64,000 nt of DNA from Bathymodiolus brooksi (GCA_963680875.1 OY804589.1:27578353-27642352); one strand, 5' to 3'; shown: positions 1 through 11,896, numbered from the stretch's first letter. Numbers and translations are program-made. The notes: generated from the sequence alone by a model not told the origin.

Positions 1-246
1 GTGTTTCCTGTTGCTCATGCTTAAATAGTTTATACATCACATGTTATAGTTTATGTTTCTTGTTTAAAAATTCTATGAATATAATGTTTTTATCCCCCAT
101 ATGAGTGTTGTTTTTCATGTAAAATTATTGAATATTTTGGGCTTTGTTCATTTACCTGAGAAAGTCTTGGACAAATATTTTGAAATTAAAGGAGTTTTGA
201 ACCTTATTACATGTAGTATGGTTTTTTTTTTTGGGGGGGGGGACTT

Positions 247-378
247 TAGTCAGTTTTTTAACTTCTCAATTCAATAACTAAAGATAGAGAAAATTGTATA
301 GTGTCCCAATATTAGTCAGTTTTTTAACTTCTCAATTCAATAACTAAAGATAGAGAAAATTGTATAGTGTCCCAATAT
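247..378. repeat. 66-bp unit duplicated in tandem
   Basis: The block beginning TAGTCAGTTTTTTAACTTCT occurs at 247 and again at 313 with essentially no differences, so the duplication is recent. Confidence 0.9.
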
Positions 379-1029
379 TAACTTTTTGATGTTAAAAGCA
401 ATATAATTTTCATTCAATCATTAACTTAAGACTTCACCAGGATGAGGGGAATGTGTTTTAATTTATTACCCATTCTTCAATGTTCGAGTTCATAGTTTTG
501 TTATTTTACAACATTGTTATTATACATGTAGCTGACCTTTTAATAATGTTTTGTTTTTGCAATAAATATTTCTTGTTAATGAGTATTTGTTTAATTTTTG
601 TGCTCTATGATTTACAAAAGTTATCGAGTTGAATCATTTACAAAGTACATGTGCATGTACATATTTTGCCCAACAAAGACTGACTTGTTCCTGAATATAG
701 CACTTTTTCCATACTAATCCTTATATGTTATTATTGGTCTCCCGACATTGGCATAAACAAGAAAGGATGGAGCGCCTCACGAACAGAAACCACACCATAA
801 TAATGTGCTTGACATACATGTAAGAATGGAACATGACTGTTAATGTATAGCCCTGTATCAGGGCATACTATTTAACTCCTGTCTGTCCCTCCCTATAGTT
901 TTGAGCTAGAGTTTTTGTAATATTTTGTAGTGTGTTTAAAGTACAAATACTAAAGGTGTGCATTCTTACAGGATTTTGACTTCTAAAAAATCATAAATAA
1001 AGGTAATAACAAAATTACCGAACTCCGAA

Positions 1030-1215
1030 CAATCTTATAAAGGGAAAGTCAAAACTCATAATTATATAAACAGACAAAATCAGTCAACAACCGGAAAACT
1101 GTGAAAACCGTAATGACCCTGACTTGGTACAGGCATTTCTAAAGAAATGGTGGGTTGAATCAGATTTTAAGGCGCCAAACCTCCCGCTCTCATTACGGTT
1201 CAAAGGTTCCGGCTG
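1030..1215 (+). repeat. Dispersed bivalve-type repeat (GACTTGGTACAGGC family)
   Basis: The words GACTTGGTACAGGCATTT and CCAAACCTCCCGCTCTCATTA recur in degraded form in the same order at about 22,380-22,500 and 58,050-58,290 (CTTGGTAC ... AACCCTCCCC or AACCTCCCCC). It is a dispersed family present three times in this window. The lineage assignment is from memory of bivalve genomes. Confidence 0.6.
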
Positions 1216-2450
1216 TCACTGTAACAGTATTTAAATACAGGAACAAAATAGGTAAAATAGTTGTCAAAGCAGTACCATATTCGGTGACGTAAATGTCAAA
1301 AATACTTTTACGTCACACATTGACAAAAAAATTCTTGACATTTTGGACTTCTTTATCTTTATACATTTTCAATATATAATATATAGTTGAACCAAGTCAT
1401 TTTTAAGTTAGTACATCAAAAGTGTCTTACACACACAGACTTTATACATTCTCTAACAAAAGAGACATACCAGTTTTAAGTTGGGCCTATTAAAAAGTTT
1501 TATTTGATGCTCCATAATTTAAACATAACAAATAAAAATTGACTTTGATTTTCCTATATATTTCAACTAAAAATAAATCCTAAAAATTCACAATCCTGTT
1601 TAAATTATGTACAAATAAAAACCACTCATATAAACATAATGAGCAAATAAACAATCAAAATATAGACAATTCTGAATGTTTTGGTGTAAAATTTGTTAAA
1701 ATCTCATTATTTTCAAGATCTACGGGATACATGTAGTCATAAATTATTTTCCTAACCAACAAATTCACGAAAACTTCCTTACGACCGTGACGATATGTGC
1801 ATAACTGCCGCGATGAATAAACTGCGTCACCGTGTTTACAAATGCAATGACGTCTTGTTTACGTTTTTTTTACTCCGATTGACCTTTGAACCATAATGGC
1901 GGCGGTAACGTGAAATTGGTCTATTTCTTTCTTTACGTTAATTATTAACAAGGGAGAGCACTCTATTATTTACTCAAGGTAAACACACATTGACTGGAAG
2001 AGAGTCTGAAAAAAGAATCAAACACCGTGAAAAGTGCACGTTAGCTAGCAGAATATAATATGAAACCGGCACGGCCATGTATGCTCGCTCATCTGAAAAT
2101 TATCTGGCAATTTCATCAAAAAGTGTCGAGATTTTTTGGGCCGAGATATATTAGGGACGACTTTTTTTTAGGGCCGAATCTAGTCTCATTCAATCGAGCT
2201 GTCGTTCCTTACGAAATCTCAAAAGTTAACTTCCGCGTAGAAACAAAAATTCTTGTCAGTATGTCAGAAGAGATTTAATAAATTAAAAAATATCAATATA
2301 AGTAAAACAAGCAAGCAAAATGACTTTTATTACACACAGGTTCCGGGTTTAAGTGGTATCGGACGTACGAGAGAGTGTACGAGACTTTAGGATCACATTT
2401 GCGCTTTATGTTAAGAAGATCTTCATTAGTTGAGTGTGTTAGTGTGTTAC

Positions 2451-2510
2451 CCGGAAACCGGTGTTTACAAAACGTAGAATTTTTTTTTCTTCGACAATAT
2501 GTTCAACCAT
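2451..2510 (-). CDS. Small putative first exon in the left arm of the foldback element
   Basis: On the minus strand an ATG in good context opens 20 codons (starting MVEHIVEEKK and ending NTGFR) followed directly by GTAACAC, a plausible splice donor. The mirror exon in the other arm (4,178-4,237) differs by one residue (A for V) and has the same donor. A minus-strand AATAAA lies outward near 2,325. The conserved frame and donor suggest a transposon-encoded exon, but no downstream exon was identified and the function is unknown. Confidence 0.3.
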
Positions 2511-2788
2511 GTTTGTTAAAAAATCCTAAGTACACATTTTATACCATAAAGAGCTCGCTTAAGCTCGCATAATACATAATTGAATTTAAAAATACCTATG
2601 TAGTAGAATCGTGGTCAATTGTTTATTTTAAAAAGGAAAAGCATGGAGAATTGGGGGGCAGTTGACATAAACTGTACAGCATGCATTTGCCGGTAAAACG
2701 CACGTGATTTTTTTGTCTTGCACTAGTGCAAGATATATGGGGTCTAACACCGGGAGAGGTGCAAGATAGTAAAATCTGTGACACCCGA

Positions 2789-2851
2789 GGGTAAGATTCA
2801 AATCGTATCGGACGAGGCTTGTCCGAGTCCAATACGATTTAGATCTTACCC
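2789..2851. repeat. Nested hairpin present only in the left arm
   Basis: GGGTAAGATTCAAATCGTAT pairs with ATACGATTTAGATCTTACCC. The block is absent from the right arm, where the sequence runs directly through TAACCCGAGGGTGTCACAG, so it is a later gain in one arm or a loss from the other. Confidence 0.75.
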
Positions 2852-3277
2852 GAGGGTAGTCCGAGATTCCTCTGTCGTCCGACGACATTATATATTATTG
2901 CTAGAGCCGTCGGACGTCAGAGCGCAATATATACAGCTGATTTGCCTCACCAGCTCTGGGTCGGCACATTTCCACGTTTCGTGGCTATCGGATTTTATCA
3001 ACTATCAGAAACCCTTATATAAATCGCTTCACCAATCATTTTTCTATTCATTCATAACCATCTTACCCTCAGAAAGTGGTGTTACACTCCATTACAGCAC
3101 GATTTTGCCTTAGATCCTATTATTCCGCCATTTGACTTCCATTTTCGAATCTACACACGTGATCTCGCAATACTAACTGAATGATGACAGCAACGCATTG
3201 CATGATGGGAGCTAATTAATGCAGCGTGCCAAATTGTTTGGAGCATTATTTGCATACGTAAACAACATTCAAATCAC

Positions 3278-3448
3278 ATGGAAGACGATACATTTAAGCG
3301 TATTCTGCAGGACAAACAGTCCATCTACAGATCAAAGCAGAGCAGAAGGAAATAATACAGAATGTGTTGGAAAGAAAAGATTCAATGGCAGAGTGTTACC
3401 AACGGGCTTCGGAAAGAGCATGTGTTACGTTCCCCCTTTTTGGACAAG
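3278..3448 (+). pseudogene. RecQ-like SF2 DNA helicase exon (Walker A), frameshifted
   Basis: An ATG at 3,278 opens MEDDTFKRILQDKQS. After a 1-nt shift the frame reads IKAEQKEIIQNVLERKDSMA (from 3,331), and after a 2-nt shift VLPTGFGKSMCY (from 3,393). The order Q-motif-like AEQKEII, then LPTGFGKS, is that of RecQ-family superfamily II helicases, where the GFGKS-type loop binds ATP. After one more 1-nt shift the exon ends in ...LDK followed by GTACTAC, a possible donor. At least three frame breaks make it non-functional as read. It sits in the loop of the foldback element, so it is probably a remnant of that element's own or captured helicase gene. No later helicase motifs (DEAD/DEVH, motif VI) are visible nearby. 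Confidence 0.65.
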
Positions 3449-4177
3449 GTACTACATTTTTTGTTCTTATGGTTATCTGTAATTCACTAAATTTGCTGTT
3501 AAAATCATTACCAATCAATATAATCAATTATTCTGCCTTAGCAGGCGCCTATGATTGGCAATAAAAATATTTGTTTGTTTGTTTATATGCAAATCATCTC
3601 CCATGATACATTGCGGTAATCGTAGTTTTCTCGTAGTCACGTGACAAATGTTTGAAAAATGGAAGACAAATGTCGAAATCATAGGATCTAAGGCAAAATC
3701 GTGCTGTAATGGAGTGTAACACCACTTTCTGAAGGTAAGATGGTTATGAATGAATAGAAAAATGATTGGTGAAGCGATTTATATAAGGGTTTCTGATAGA
3801 AAATAAAATCCGATAGCCACGAAACGTGGAAATGTGCTGACCCAGAGTTGGAGAAGCAAATCCGCTGTTTTCCGTATGTATAGCGCTCTGACGTCCGACG
3901 GCTCTAGCAATAATATATAATGTCGTCGGACGACAGAGGAATATCGGACTAACCCGAGGGTGTCACAGATTTTACTATCTTGCACCTTTTACAGTGTTTG
4001 ACTCTTTTTCTCATCCCTTTCTACCGTGTCAATGTTTGTTTACTTGTTGTGTAGTTTGGTGCATTAATTTGCGAACCGTATCACAGCTACAGCCACAGGA
4101 CCAAAATGTCACGTAATATGCGAGCTTAAGCGAGCTCTTTATGGTATAAAATGTGTACTGAGGATTTTTTAACAAAC

Positions 4178-4237
4178 ATGGCTGAACATATTGTCGAAGA
4201 AAAAAAAATTCTACGTTTTGTAAACACTGGTTTCCGG
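4178..4237 (+). CDS. Small putative first exon in the right arm of the foldback element
   Basis: ATG in an AACATGG context opens 20 codons (MAEHIVEEKK...NTGFR) ending at GTAACAC, a plausible donor in phase 0. It mirrors the exon at 2,451-2,510, and a + strand AATAAA follows at about 4,356. Both copies point away from the centre of the palindrome. Product and function are unknown, and the downstream part of the gene was not found. Confidence 0.3.
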
Positions 4238-4833
4238 GTAACACACTAACACACTCAACTAATGAAGATCTTCTTAACATAAAGCGCAAAGGTGATCCTG
4301 AAGTCTCGTACCCTCTCTCGTACGTCTGATACCACTGAAACTCGGAACTCGTGTGTAATAAAAGTCAATTATTTTTTAATTTATTTAATCTCTTCTGACA
4401 TACTGACAAGAATTTTTGTTTCTACGCGGAAGTTAACTTTTGAGATTTCGTAAGGAACGATAACTCCAATAAAGGAACGACAGCTCGATTGAATGAGACT
4501 AGATTCGGCCCTAAAAATAAGTCGTCCCCAATATATCTCGGCCCAAAAAATCTCGACACTTTTTGATGCACTGGATGAGCGTGAAATTGCCAGATAATTT
4601 TCAGATGCGCGAGCATTCATGGCCGTGCCGGTTTCATATTAAAATAAAACAAGATGCTCATTTTACAACTTTAAAGAGGTTCAAAATAATAAAAGTTAAC
4701 AAACTTGTGATAGATTCTACAATAACAAAATCTTGCACCTTTTACGATGTTTGCCTCTTTTTCTCATCTCTTTCAATATTTGTTTACGTTGAGAAAATAT
4801 AGAGTACTCTCCCTTGTTAGGTAACTAACGTAA

Positions 4834-5702
4834 ATAAAAACAATTATCTCCCTTTGACCAACGTCAAATTTTTTTTTTTACAGGCATTTATCGCTGTTGT
4901 AGTAGCATTTATAATATATTTATAAATAAAATACATTGTATTTTATTGTATTTTATTGTGAAATACATTTAAAATACTGTCAAGACACTATAAATCGACA
5001 ATTTAATTCAACAATGGAAAACAATTTTGCGGGAAAAACGGCATGTAGCTTGTCTTACCCTGGAGCCGGGGTAAGATAGAAAAATCTTTTTCACCTAAAC
5101 TAACGGACTACTGTATCCAAGGGGTGAGAAAAGAAATTCTTCCGTAAATGGTCGTTTTCGGGTGAAGACGACCGAGGTAAGACGAGTCCACGTGCACTAG
5201 TCTTTACTCGTTGTGACATCCAATCAGAACGCCTCTAACAAGAAAACAAATCGTTTAAATATATACCCTAAGCCTGGAATGTCACATTATATACCCTGTA
5301 TGATAGCTGAATAACAGATATATTACGGATTTAACCATTGGTTTTTTTTCAAATACAGATTCCAACCGTATTAAATATATATTTGTGTCTTTTATTTTCA
5401 TTTTTTCGTATTTCTAGATGTCCTTTTCCGTACCTTTGACGTCATTCTTCAATGACGTCAAAATATGTGTCACGTCATATTTCATGTAGTAAAATACTGT
5501 ACTTTCAATAAAATATTAAAAGCTCAAATATCAGTAGAAAGCTACTTTGTTTATTAGTCGGTGTCACAAAAGTCAATTTTATGTGATATGTATTTCATAA
5601 CGCTCAATGATATTGTTCTGATAATGTATGCAAATTAGTTACTGATCAATGGCGGGCGTCTCTAGGAGTTCGCGATAGTGAAAGTTGTTGGTTTACGGAA
5701 GA
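4834..5702. other. Non-coding stretch
   Basis: No gene seen. It contains a short hairpin at about 5,053-5,079 (CTTACCC...GGGTAAG) and two TGACGTCA CRE-type palindromes 16 bp apart (5,437-5,444 and 5,453-5,460). AT-rich with short TTTTATTG repeats near 4,930. Confidence 0.5.
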
Positions 5703-5874
5703 AATAGGTACTTATATGCGTTGTTGGGAAAGCCCGGGTGATCTTCCACTCGTGATAGAAATTGTTGTGTCTTCTCGCTCGTTTCGCTGCGCTCCAATCG
5801 CGAAAAGACATAGCATTTCTATCACTTGTGGAAGATCACCCGGTCTTTCCCAAGAACGTATGTAAGAACCTATT
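5703..5874. mobile_element. Foldback MITE ending in AATAGGTTCTTACA
   Basis: The arms pair as AATAGGTACTTATATGCGTT and, inverted, AATAGGTTCTTACATACGTT, continuing through TTGGGAAAG and GATCTTCCAC on both sides. The loop is CTCGCTCGTTTCGCTGCGCTCC. A second foldback with the same terminal word but a different interior lies at 53,970-54,116. Confidence 0.75.
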
Positions 5875-6276
5875 AATCTCACATCGCTAAAAATAGGAAC
5901 TGGCCTGTCTCAAAAGTGAGAATAGAATTTCACGCTACTTTTCCCGTAAAAATGTTACGTTTCGCAAAATGTCATTGTGTCAATAAAATCGTTTAATTAA
6001 CAGTAACTAACCGTAATTAACCGTACCGTCATCAAGAACCCCTCATCTAGAATCTTGTCCCTTCTCCATCATTGCTTCAAAAACATTCCTTAACGGGTGT
6101 GACGTCAATTGAAGTATACGTCAGTGACGTCATTGAACGTCGATTTGAGAAAGTGAAAAACGGCCATATATTTTGTTAAATTAGTGAGAAAAAGAATCAA
6201 ACAAATTTTTAGTGGTTCATTAGAGAAACAATCTCTAACATTGTTTCCCTTTTATTACGATAATTTCTCAAATCGC
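5875..6276. other. Non-coding stretch
   Basis: No gene seen. Several TGACGTCA/GACGTC words cluster at 6,098-6,145. The stretch leads into a strong hairpin at 6,277. Confidence 0.5.
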
Positions 6277-6346
6277 GATAGTTAAATTTTTACATTTTAA
6301 AGTTCTCGGTAAACCTCGAACTTTAAAATGTGAAAATTTAACTATC
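6277..6346. repeat. Near-perfect 29-bp stem, 12-nt loop hairpin
   Basis: Left arm 6,277-6,305 and right arm 6,318-6,346 are reverse complements with one mismatch; the loop is TCGGTAAACCTC. The size resembles a microRNA precursor or a very short foldback MITE. There is no expression evidence. Confidence 0.85.
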
Positions 6347-6946
6347 TTGATCACCCTGCGCATGGGGCATGGATTTCGTTTCCTCCTCCCCCTTTTCTCT
6401 ACTACCCCCCCCCCCCCTTTTTTCAAAATTTTCATATACATCACTCCTTTTTCAAAATTTTCATAATCATTCGTTTTTTCTTTATTTGACAATACCAGTA
6501 GACGTCATACATCATGAATAATACGTGTATTCTGTGTCCACAGTTTTTCGACTAATACAGTATAAAAGAGAAGGTAAGCAACTCCATTTTCATATTTCGC
6601 GCCATATCGCTCACCTCGGTTGGGAAACCCCCGTGTTTTTTACACTTTTTACCTTGTCTACATATGGCACTGTCGTATCAAACTGTTGCTAAGACACTTA
6701 CCTAATTGCCCATGTTCGAATTTCAGTCGGTACGTCGATCTTTTCCAAGAAATCTCGCCGAGAATAGCGAAGTAGCTTCGTTTCTAGGTCAAACTACATC
6801 ATATTAGACGGAAGTGCAAGAACGGGAACCCTGGGTTTTTTACGAATGAATTACCTGCAACGAAAAACCCAGATGCGCTCCGAATATTTTTCCCGGAATG
6901 TTTTGGCGGGAAATATAAACCGCTGAAAAAACATAACAGCAGACGG
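6347..6946. other. Non-coding stretch with poly-C tract
   Basis: A C-run and short imperfect repeats of TTTTTCAAAATTTTCAT lie at about 6,405-6,465. No convincing exon was seen. Confidence 0.5.
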
Positions 6947-7980
6947 ATTATTTCATAAAAATGGCACAACGACCATCTGAATATGAAAACATTGAAATAA
7001 TTTGATGGTAAATAACTGTTCAAAAAGAAATTCAAACTGAGAAATAGATATGATTGAATGGTTAGAACTGAAGTCAAAATTTCAATGAAAAAGAAATATT
7101 CAGCTTGCCTTTACTTCGAATTATTAAAATCATACCCAAACAAATACATATACAACTAAAAAAAAATAAAAAAAAACTAAAAAAAAAACAAAGGAAGTAG
7201 AAGCTGAGAACAGCTATTGAATGGGACTATGACATTTTACCCCTTTCCTCAATAAAAGGGCTCCCAACTGATAAAAATGTGTAAGGGAGCCGGAGAGACC
7301 ATTTAACTAAGGGGGCTATTTCTTTTTCATTTCATGTCACTGATTTTATAAAACAATAATCTGTCTTACAGGGGTAAAAAATAAATAACTTGTGTAACTC
7401 CACTTTTCAGCAGTGACAGAAATCAGTGTTGAAATCCAGAAAAAAAAATCCTATTTTACCGTATAAGTGGTTATTTTGGTGGGTATTTAATTTTCGCTTT
7501 CTTCGCGAGGATGTTAAATGCGCGAAAAATGAAGTTCACGAATTATTATTTTACGTTCAAATAGTTACACAAGTTATTTATTTTTTACTCCTGAAAAAGA
7601 AATAGCCCCCTTAGTTAAATGGTCCCTCCGGCTCCCTTACACATTTTTATCAGTTGGGAGCCCTTTTATTGAGGAAGGGGGTAAAATGCCATAGTCCCAT
7701 TCAATAGCTGTTCTCAGCTTCTTCCTTTGTTTTTTTTTGATTTATTTTTTTATTTTTTTTTTTTTTTTGAGTTGTATATGTATTTGTTTAGGTATGATTT
7801 TAATAATTTGAAGTAGAGGCAAGCTGAATATTTCTTTTTCATTGGAATTTTGACTTCAGTTCTAACCATTCAATCATATCTATTTCTCAGTTTGAATTTC
7901 TTTTTGAACAGTTATTTACCATCAAATTATTTCAATGTTTCCATATTCAGATGGTCGTTGTGCCATTTTTACGAAATAAT
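6947..7980. mobile_element. 1.03-kb foldback element
   Basis: Left arm (6,947-7,333) and right arm (7,592-7,980) are inverted copies, starting ATTATTTCATAAAAATGGCA on the left and ending with its complement on the right. A second inverted pair (GTAAAAAATAAATAACTTGT near 7,370 and its complement near 7,570) lies inside. The arms contain ACCATTTAACTAAGGGGGCT, related to the termini of the GGGACCGACCATTTAAC MITEs at 8,934 and 47,673. It abuts the first base of copy 1 of the ~7-kb element exactly, so it or its insertion marks the truncation point of copy 1. Confidence 0.8.
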
Positions 7981-7996
7981 TGTCATTTGAACTGCT

Positions 7997-8531
7997 TTTT
8001 ATCCCCTCGCCAACGAAGTTGTGAAGGGATACAGTAACGCTACCGTCGTCCGTCACATCCTTGTGAACACTCTAGAATCAACATCCTTCAATGGATTTTG
8101 ACCAAACGTGGTACATACTTAGTCCTGAAGAGAATCTGGAACCCTTTTGATTTTCAAGGTCATATGTCAAAGATCAAGGTCACAGGCTCAAATGTTTACC
8201 GCATAACATCCTTGTGAACACTAGAATCAACATCCTTCAATGGATTTTTGACAAAACTTGGTACATACTTAGTCCTTAAGATAACCGAAACCCTATTGAT
8301 TTTCAAGGTCATAGCCTCATAGGTCAAAGGTCAAGATAACCGGGTCAAAATGTTACCGCGTAACATCCTTGTGAACACTCTAGAATCAACATCCTTCAAT
8401 GGATTTTGACCAAACTTGGTACATACTTAGTCCTTAAGAGAATCTGGAACCCTATTGATTTTCAAAATCAAAGGTCAAGGTCACCGGGTCAAATTTTTAG
8501 GCGAGGGGATACGCCACGCTTTGCCCTTGTT
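7997..8531 (+). repeat. GCGAGGGGAT repeat block with three ~150-bp tandem units
   Basis: The block starts ATCCCCTCGCCAACGAAGTT, ends GGCGAGGGGATACGCCAC...GCCCTTGTT, and holds three degenerate units starting CATCCTTGTGAACACT at 8,056, 8,207 and 8,364. The short palindromic borders and tandem core suggest a non-autonomous element inserted within the larger one. The same block is at 35,427-35,951 and, inverted, 45,342-45,868. Confidence 0.8.
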
Positions 8532-8796
8532 TAGTTTGGATCTTGTAAGTATGATTTATAAACAAGATTTTTAAGAAATAATGTGAAGATCCATAGCAAT
8601 TTGCATGTTTCACAGTGTGTGAATTTAACAGTAGACCGATGGCCCATGTCTGTGTTAAAATCATGCAGGTTTTTGTAAAATTATCTTAATTTTTTAGGCA
8701 AATTACTACAAAAACTGGTAATTTCAGACAAATGTGATTTTGTAGTGATTGATATTTGTACTTTTGATTTAGATATTCTGACCAAGGTATTTCTAG

Positions 8797-11700
8797 AGTA
8801 GAAGAAATGAGCAGCCATCACATTTCAACGAAACGGATGAAATTGGAGAAATCGAGTTCATTTGTGAACCCATTTGAGTATGTTCATTTTGTTAAAGATT
8901 AGACATATTCTACATTATGTTTAGGGACCGACCATTTAACTTGAAGGGGGGGGGGGGGAGGTTATGGTTTTTTGTTTCGTTCTTTTTTTTTTTTTCGGAC
9001 AACACGAGAGTTAGAATATATTTTTTTTTGTCGCGCAAAGCGCAAATTTTTTTTCCAGAATTCCACATTAGTTTATATGTCAAAAACTCAGAATCAGAAT
9101 ATTTTTTTAGAAAAAAACCATAACCCCCCCCCTTCAAGTTAAATGGTCGTTCCCTTATAGGTAACATTGTCAATATTGTTCAACACAGTCACTTGTATAA
9201 CAGTTTCTTATTAATTATTGTGGCTTGCATAGTGATACTACTAGTAGCTATATTATATAGGGATCATGTTGGCTTCTGCGTCATCGTTACATTTTCATCA
9301 ATCCACAAGCTGAAATGGCAGTCCTCCTTAGCTACTTACGAGCAGACATGGGGTAATCGTAATTTGTAATCATAGTCAGTTGTAATCGATTACATTTTTT
9401 CATGTAATCGGATGTAATCTGTAATCGGCCATTTTTTAGATTACATGTAATCGTAATGTAATCGATTACATTCATTTTGACCCTGTAATCATGATTGCTT
9501 TCTGATTACATTTAGATTACTTTTCATCATTTTGACTTATTTTTTCTTAACTGAAACATATACATGTATCTCCTTAGATATTTATTGTATGATTTATGTA
9601 AATGAATTTTCTTCATGGAATTTATTTAACAAATAATGTAGAATGGTTTACTAGAAAACATATAAAGTTTATTGACATCTAAATAAAAAAATATGTTATG
9701 AAATTTAAAAAAAAAACTCTATTAAAATAAAGTGGCAATCACAACATGATCAAAAGATATTCTTCTATGTTTAAGTACAAAAAAAAATTAGTATGGCTTC
9801 AAAGACTTGATATCCAAACAAATAATATCTCAATTTCAATGGGGTTTAAAAATTTCAGTGAAAACAACTCTAAAATTTTAAATTATATTTTATTAAACCT
9901 ATTTACATAAATTAAAGATTTAGTTTTCATATTTAGACTGAGAAATTATGCATATTTTTAAGCAAATGTTTAGAATCAGAATGACTTAGTTTTTTTTATC
10001 TTCTGAATTATATATCAAGGACACCCATGTAAATGGTGTGAAATTTAGTAATGATGATTGTTACATAATTTGGTGTCATAAATAAGACCTTAATTTCAAA
10101 TTTTATCTGTGGCTCAGGTTAACTGCTAGTTTATTATCCACAATAAACTATTGACAGGATATTTGAAATTATTTGATATATATTATTAAAATGTGCAAAT
10201 GTATTATAATATTTACTAATAGTATAAGATGGAATGAATATTGGTCATAGTAATAAGACACAACTTATTTTATGAAAAAAGGAAAATAAGAATTGCTATT
10301 TATAATTTACAAAGTAAATGATATATTTATTAATTAACCATAAAATTTTATCTTATAATGGGTAATTATAAAATCATAAACTCGGCCAATATCAAAAAAA
10401 CTAAGCCAATATCGATATTGGTTTAGTTTTTTTTTATATTGGCCGAGTTTATGATTTTATATTGTAAAGACAGTTTAGGTTGTATTGACAACAATAATAT
10501 GGAGTTAATTAATAATGTATCTTATTTCATGTAATGATCACATTAAAACTGAATTGTAATTCATTGTTCTGAGTAAGAAATACATTAAAAAAGGAGATAT
10601 TGGATAGATGCATATGAGACAAAATTATAACATAAAACACTAATATTGGTTGTCATGACATTAAATGTAATCAGTAATGTAATCGATTACATTTACAAAG
10701 TAATTGTAATTTAATCGATTACATTTGAAAATTGATGTAATCGTAATGTAATGTAATCATGAAAATTGCAAAGTAATTGTAATGTAATCGATTACATTTG
10801 AAAGTAATTGACCCCAAGTCTGCTTACGGGAATTAAACCAAACTGGGACAGAATTGATGCACGTCTGGCGCACCAAATTTTTTCCTGGAACTTTGATGTG
10901 ATTTTGTCTCTTTATATTGGGTTGTGTAGATGTGTGCTGGATACATGTATATAGATTTAATATTATTTTGAAAAGCTTTTTCGCTATACAGCTGCACATC
11001 AGAACCATATAACAAAATTTGTTTCGATATTATACACATACACTGTAATAAACAATTATTTTTTATTCTTACAGTCTCTCAATAGATATTACTGAAGAGG
11101 GCAGTGATGATTCTGACGATGAAGATTTTGAACCTAGCCTCAACTTCACTCTAAGGTTTGTCATGTTAATTTCATATGTTTCAGTTGTAACTTACATACT
11201 TGAAATTTTGTCCTAATAACAGAACCATGCATGATCATATGTCATAGGAGCTTTATTATACCCCCACTCCACTGGAAGGGGGGTATACTGTTTTACCTCT
11301 GTCTGTCCGTTCGTCCCAAGATGTTCATAACATTTTTCTCAGTAATTATTAATGGCAGCAATCTGATATTTGATCATAGGCTTCAGAAGGGTCAATCGAA
11401 AGTCGCAAACCTGCTGCGTTGTCCATGGTCAAGTCCGGTAGAAGCCCCATCCGATGAAGGGAAAGACATCAACAACAAATGAAGATCAGTTCTGATTTGG
11501 GTAACAGACACCCTGTAACCATTGACCAGCTCATGATGCCTGCCATAGAACTTCTTGAGGGATGACCACAACCTAAAATCTGTCTACAAATCACTCAAAT
11601 CCTTCATAAAGTGAACTTGTAATGATATGTTTAGTTGCTCATTCACTATACATTCGAGATATTCATCTTGAATTGAAAGTTAGGGCTCCATAGATCATAA

Positions 11701-11896
11701 TCTCAATTCTATTGTTTTTTTCTTGTGAATTACATTGTATGTATTTTTCTACTTCAGGTGGCAGAGAAGTTACAACAAAAAGACAGCTAGATGGTCTGTG
11801 CAGCCTGTTAAAGCTGACAAGTCATATTCCTATGTTCCAAGACTATTAAGGGTCATCATTTGTATGAGACTGCAAGATAATGAAGGAATGAATTAA
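8797..11896 (+). CDS. Element gene 'B-C-D', copy 1 (unknown protein, at least three exons)
   Basis: Exons 8,797-8,877, 11,075-11,155 and 11,758-11,896 have good acceptors (TTCTAG, TTACAG, TTCAG) and donors (GTATG, GTTTGT), and their phases match. The spliced frame runs through MSSHHISTKRMKLEKSSSF, an acidic stretch EEGSDDSDDEDFEPSLNFTL, then WQRSYNKKTARW...SYVPRLLRVI to a TAA at 11,894. Basic head, acidic centre and basic/aromatic tail hint at a nuclear or nucleic-acid-associated protein, but no family was recognised. Compared with copies 2 and 3, exon C lacks 9 nt in frame. The hAT and MITE insertions of copy 1 fall in the first intron, leaving the exons intact. The upstream exon seen in copies 2 and 3 is missing here because copy 1 is truncated. 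The gene converges on the P2X7-C-like gene of the same element. Confidence 0.6.
8934..9154. mobile_element. Harbinger-type MITE (GGGACCGACCATTTAAC ends, TTA target duplication)
   Basis: The ends GGGACCGACCATTTAACTTG and, inverted, GGGAACGACCATTTAACTTG enclose 221 bp. The uninterrupted site in copy 2 reads TGTTTATAGG; here TTA is present on both sides (8,931-8,933 and 9,155-9,157), a 3-bp duplication typical of PIF/Harbinger. A related copy is at 47,673-47,960. Confidence 0.85.
9343..10822. mobile_element. Non-autonomous hAT element rich in GTAATCGATTACA
   Basis: Termini CAGACATGGGG and, inverted, CAGACTTGGGG start with the CAG typical of hAT. Copy 2 supplies the empty site CTTACGGG. Flanks here are CTTACGAG (9,335-9,342) and CTTACGGG (10,823-10,830), an 8-bp target duplication with one change. 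Both subterminal regions are dense in GTAATCGATTACATTT words. There is no transposase frame in its 1,480 bp. It contains a nested hairpin at 10,367-10,461. Confidence 0.9.
10367..10461. repeat. 95-bp near-perfect palindrome nested in the hAT element
   Basis: TATAAAATCATAAACTCGGC pairs with GCCGAGTTTATGATTTTATA, and the arms meet at AATATCGATATT near 10,414. Stem of about 47 bp with almost no loop. Confidence 0.85.

Larger units (their letters stand above)
1..1931. other. AT-rich flank without a recognisable gene
   Basis: No exon chain or long open frame is visible. The stretch holds a 66-bp tandem duplication (247-378), one copy of a dispersed repeat (about 1,030-1,215) and several TGACGT half-sites near 1,280-1,310 and 1,850. 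An AATAAA at about 561 could be a polyadenylation signal of a gene to the left, but no coding sequence precedes it in the window. Confidence 0.5.
1932..4833. mobile_element. 2.9-kb foldback element with ~1.2-kb inverted arms
   Basis: The left arm (1,932 to ~3,210) is the reverse complement of the right arm (~3,590 to 4,833). The outer ends read TTTACGTTA...AACAAGGGAGAGCACTCT on the left and, inverted, the same with TACTCT on the right. The arms diverge around 2,590-2,760 versus 4,000-4,110, and the left arm carries an extra nested hairpin (2,789-2,851). The ~380-bp loop holds a broken RecQ-like helicase exon. No target duplication could be defined, so the superfamily is unknown. It may be one long-TIR transposon or two head-to-head copies of a shorter one. 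Confidence 0.85.

Noticed and set aside
2060..2278. 72-codon frame in the left arm of the foldback element and its mirror
   Set aside because: Frame conservation is explained by the inverted repeat; no start context, splice sites or family.
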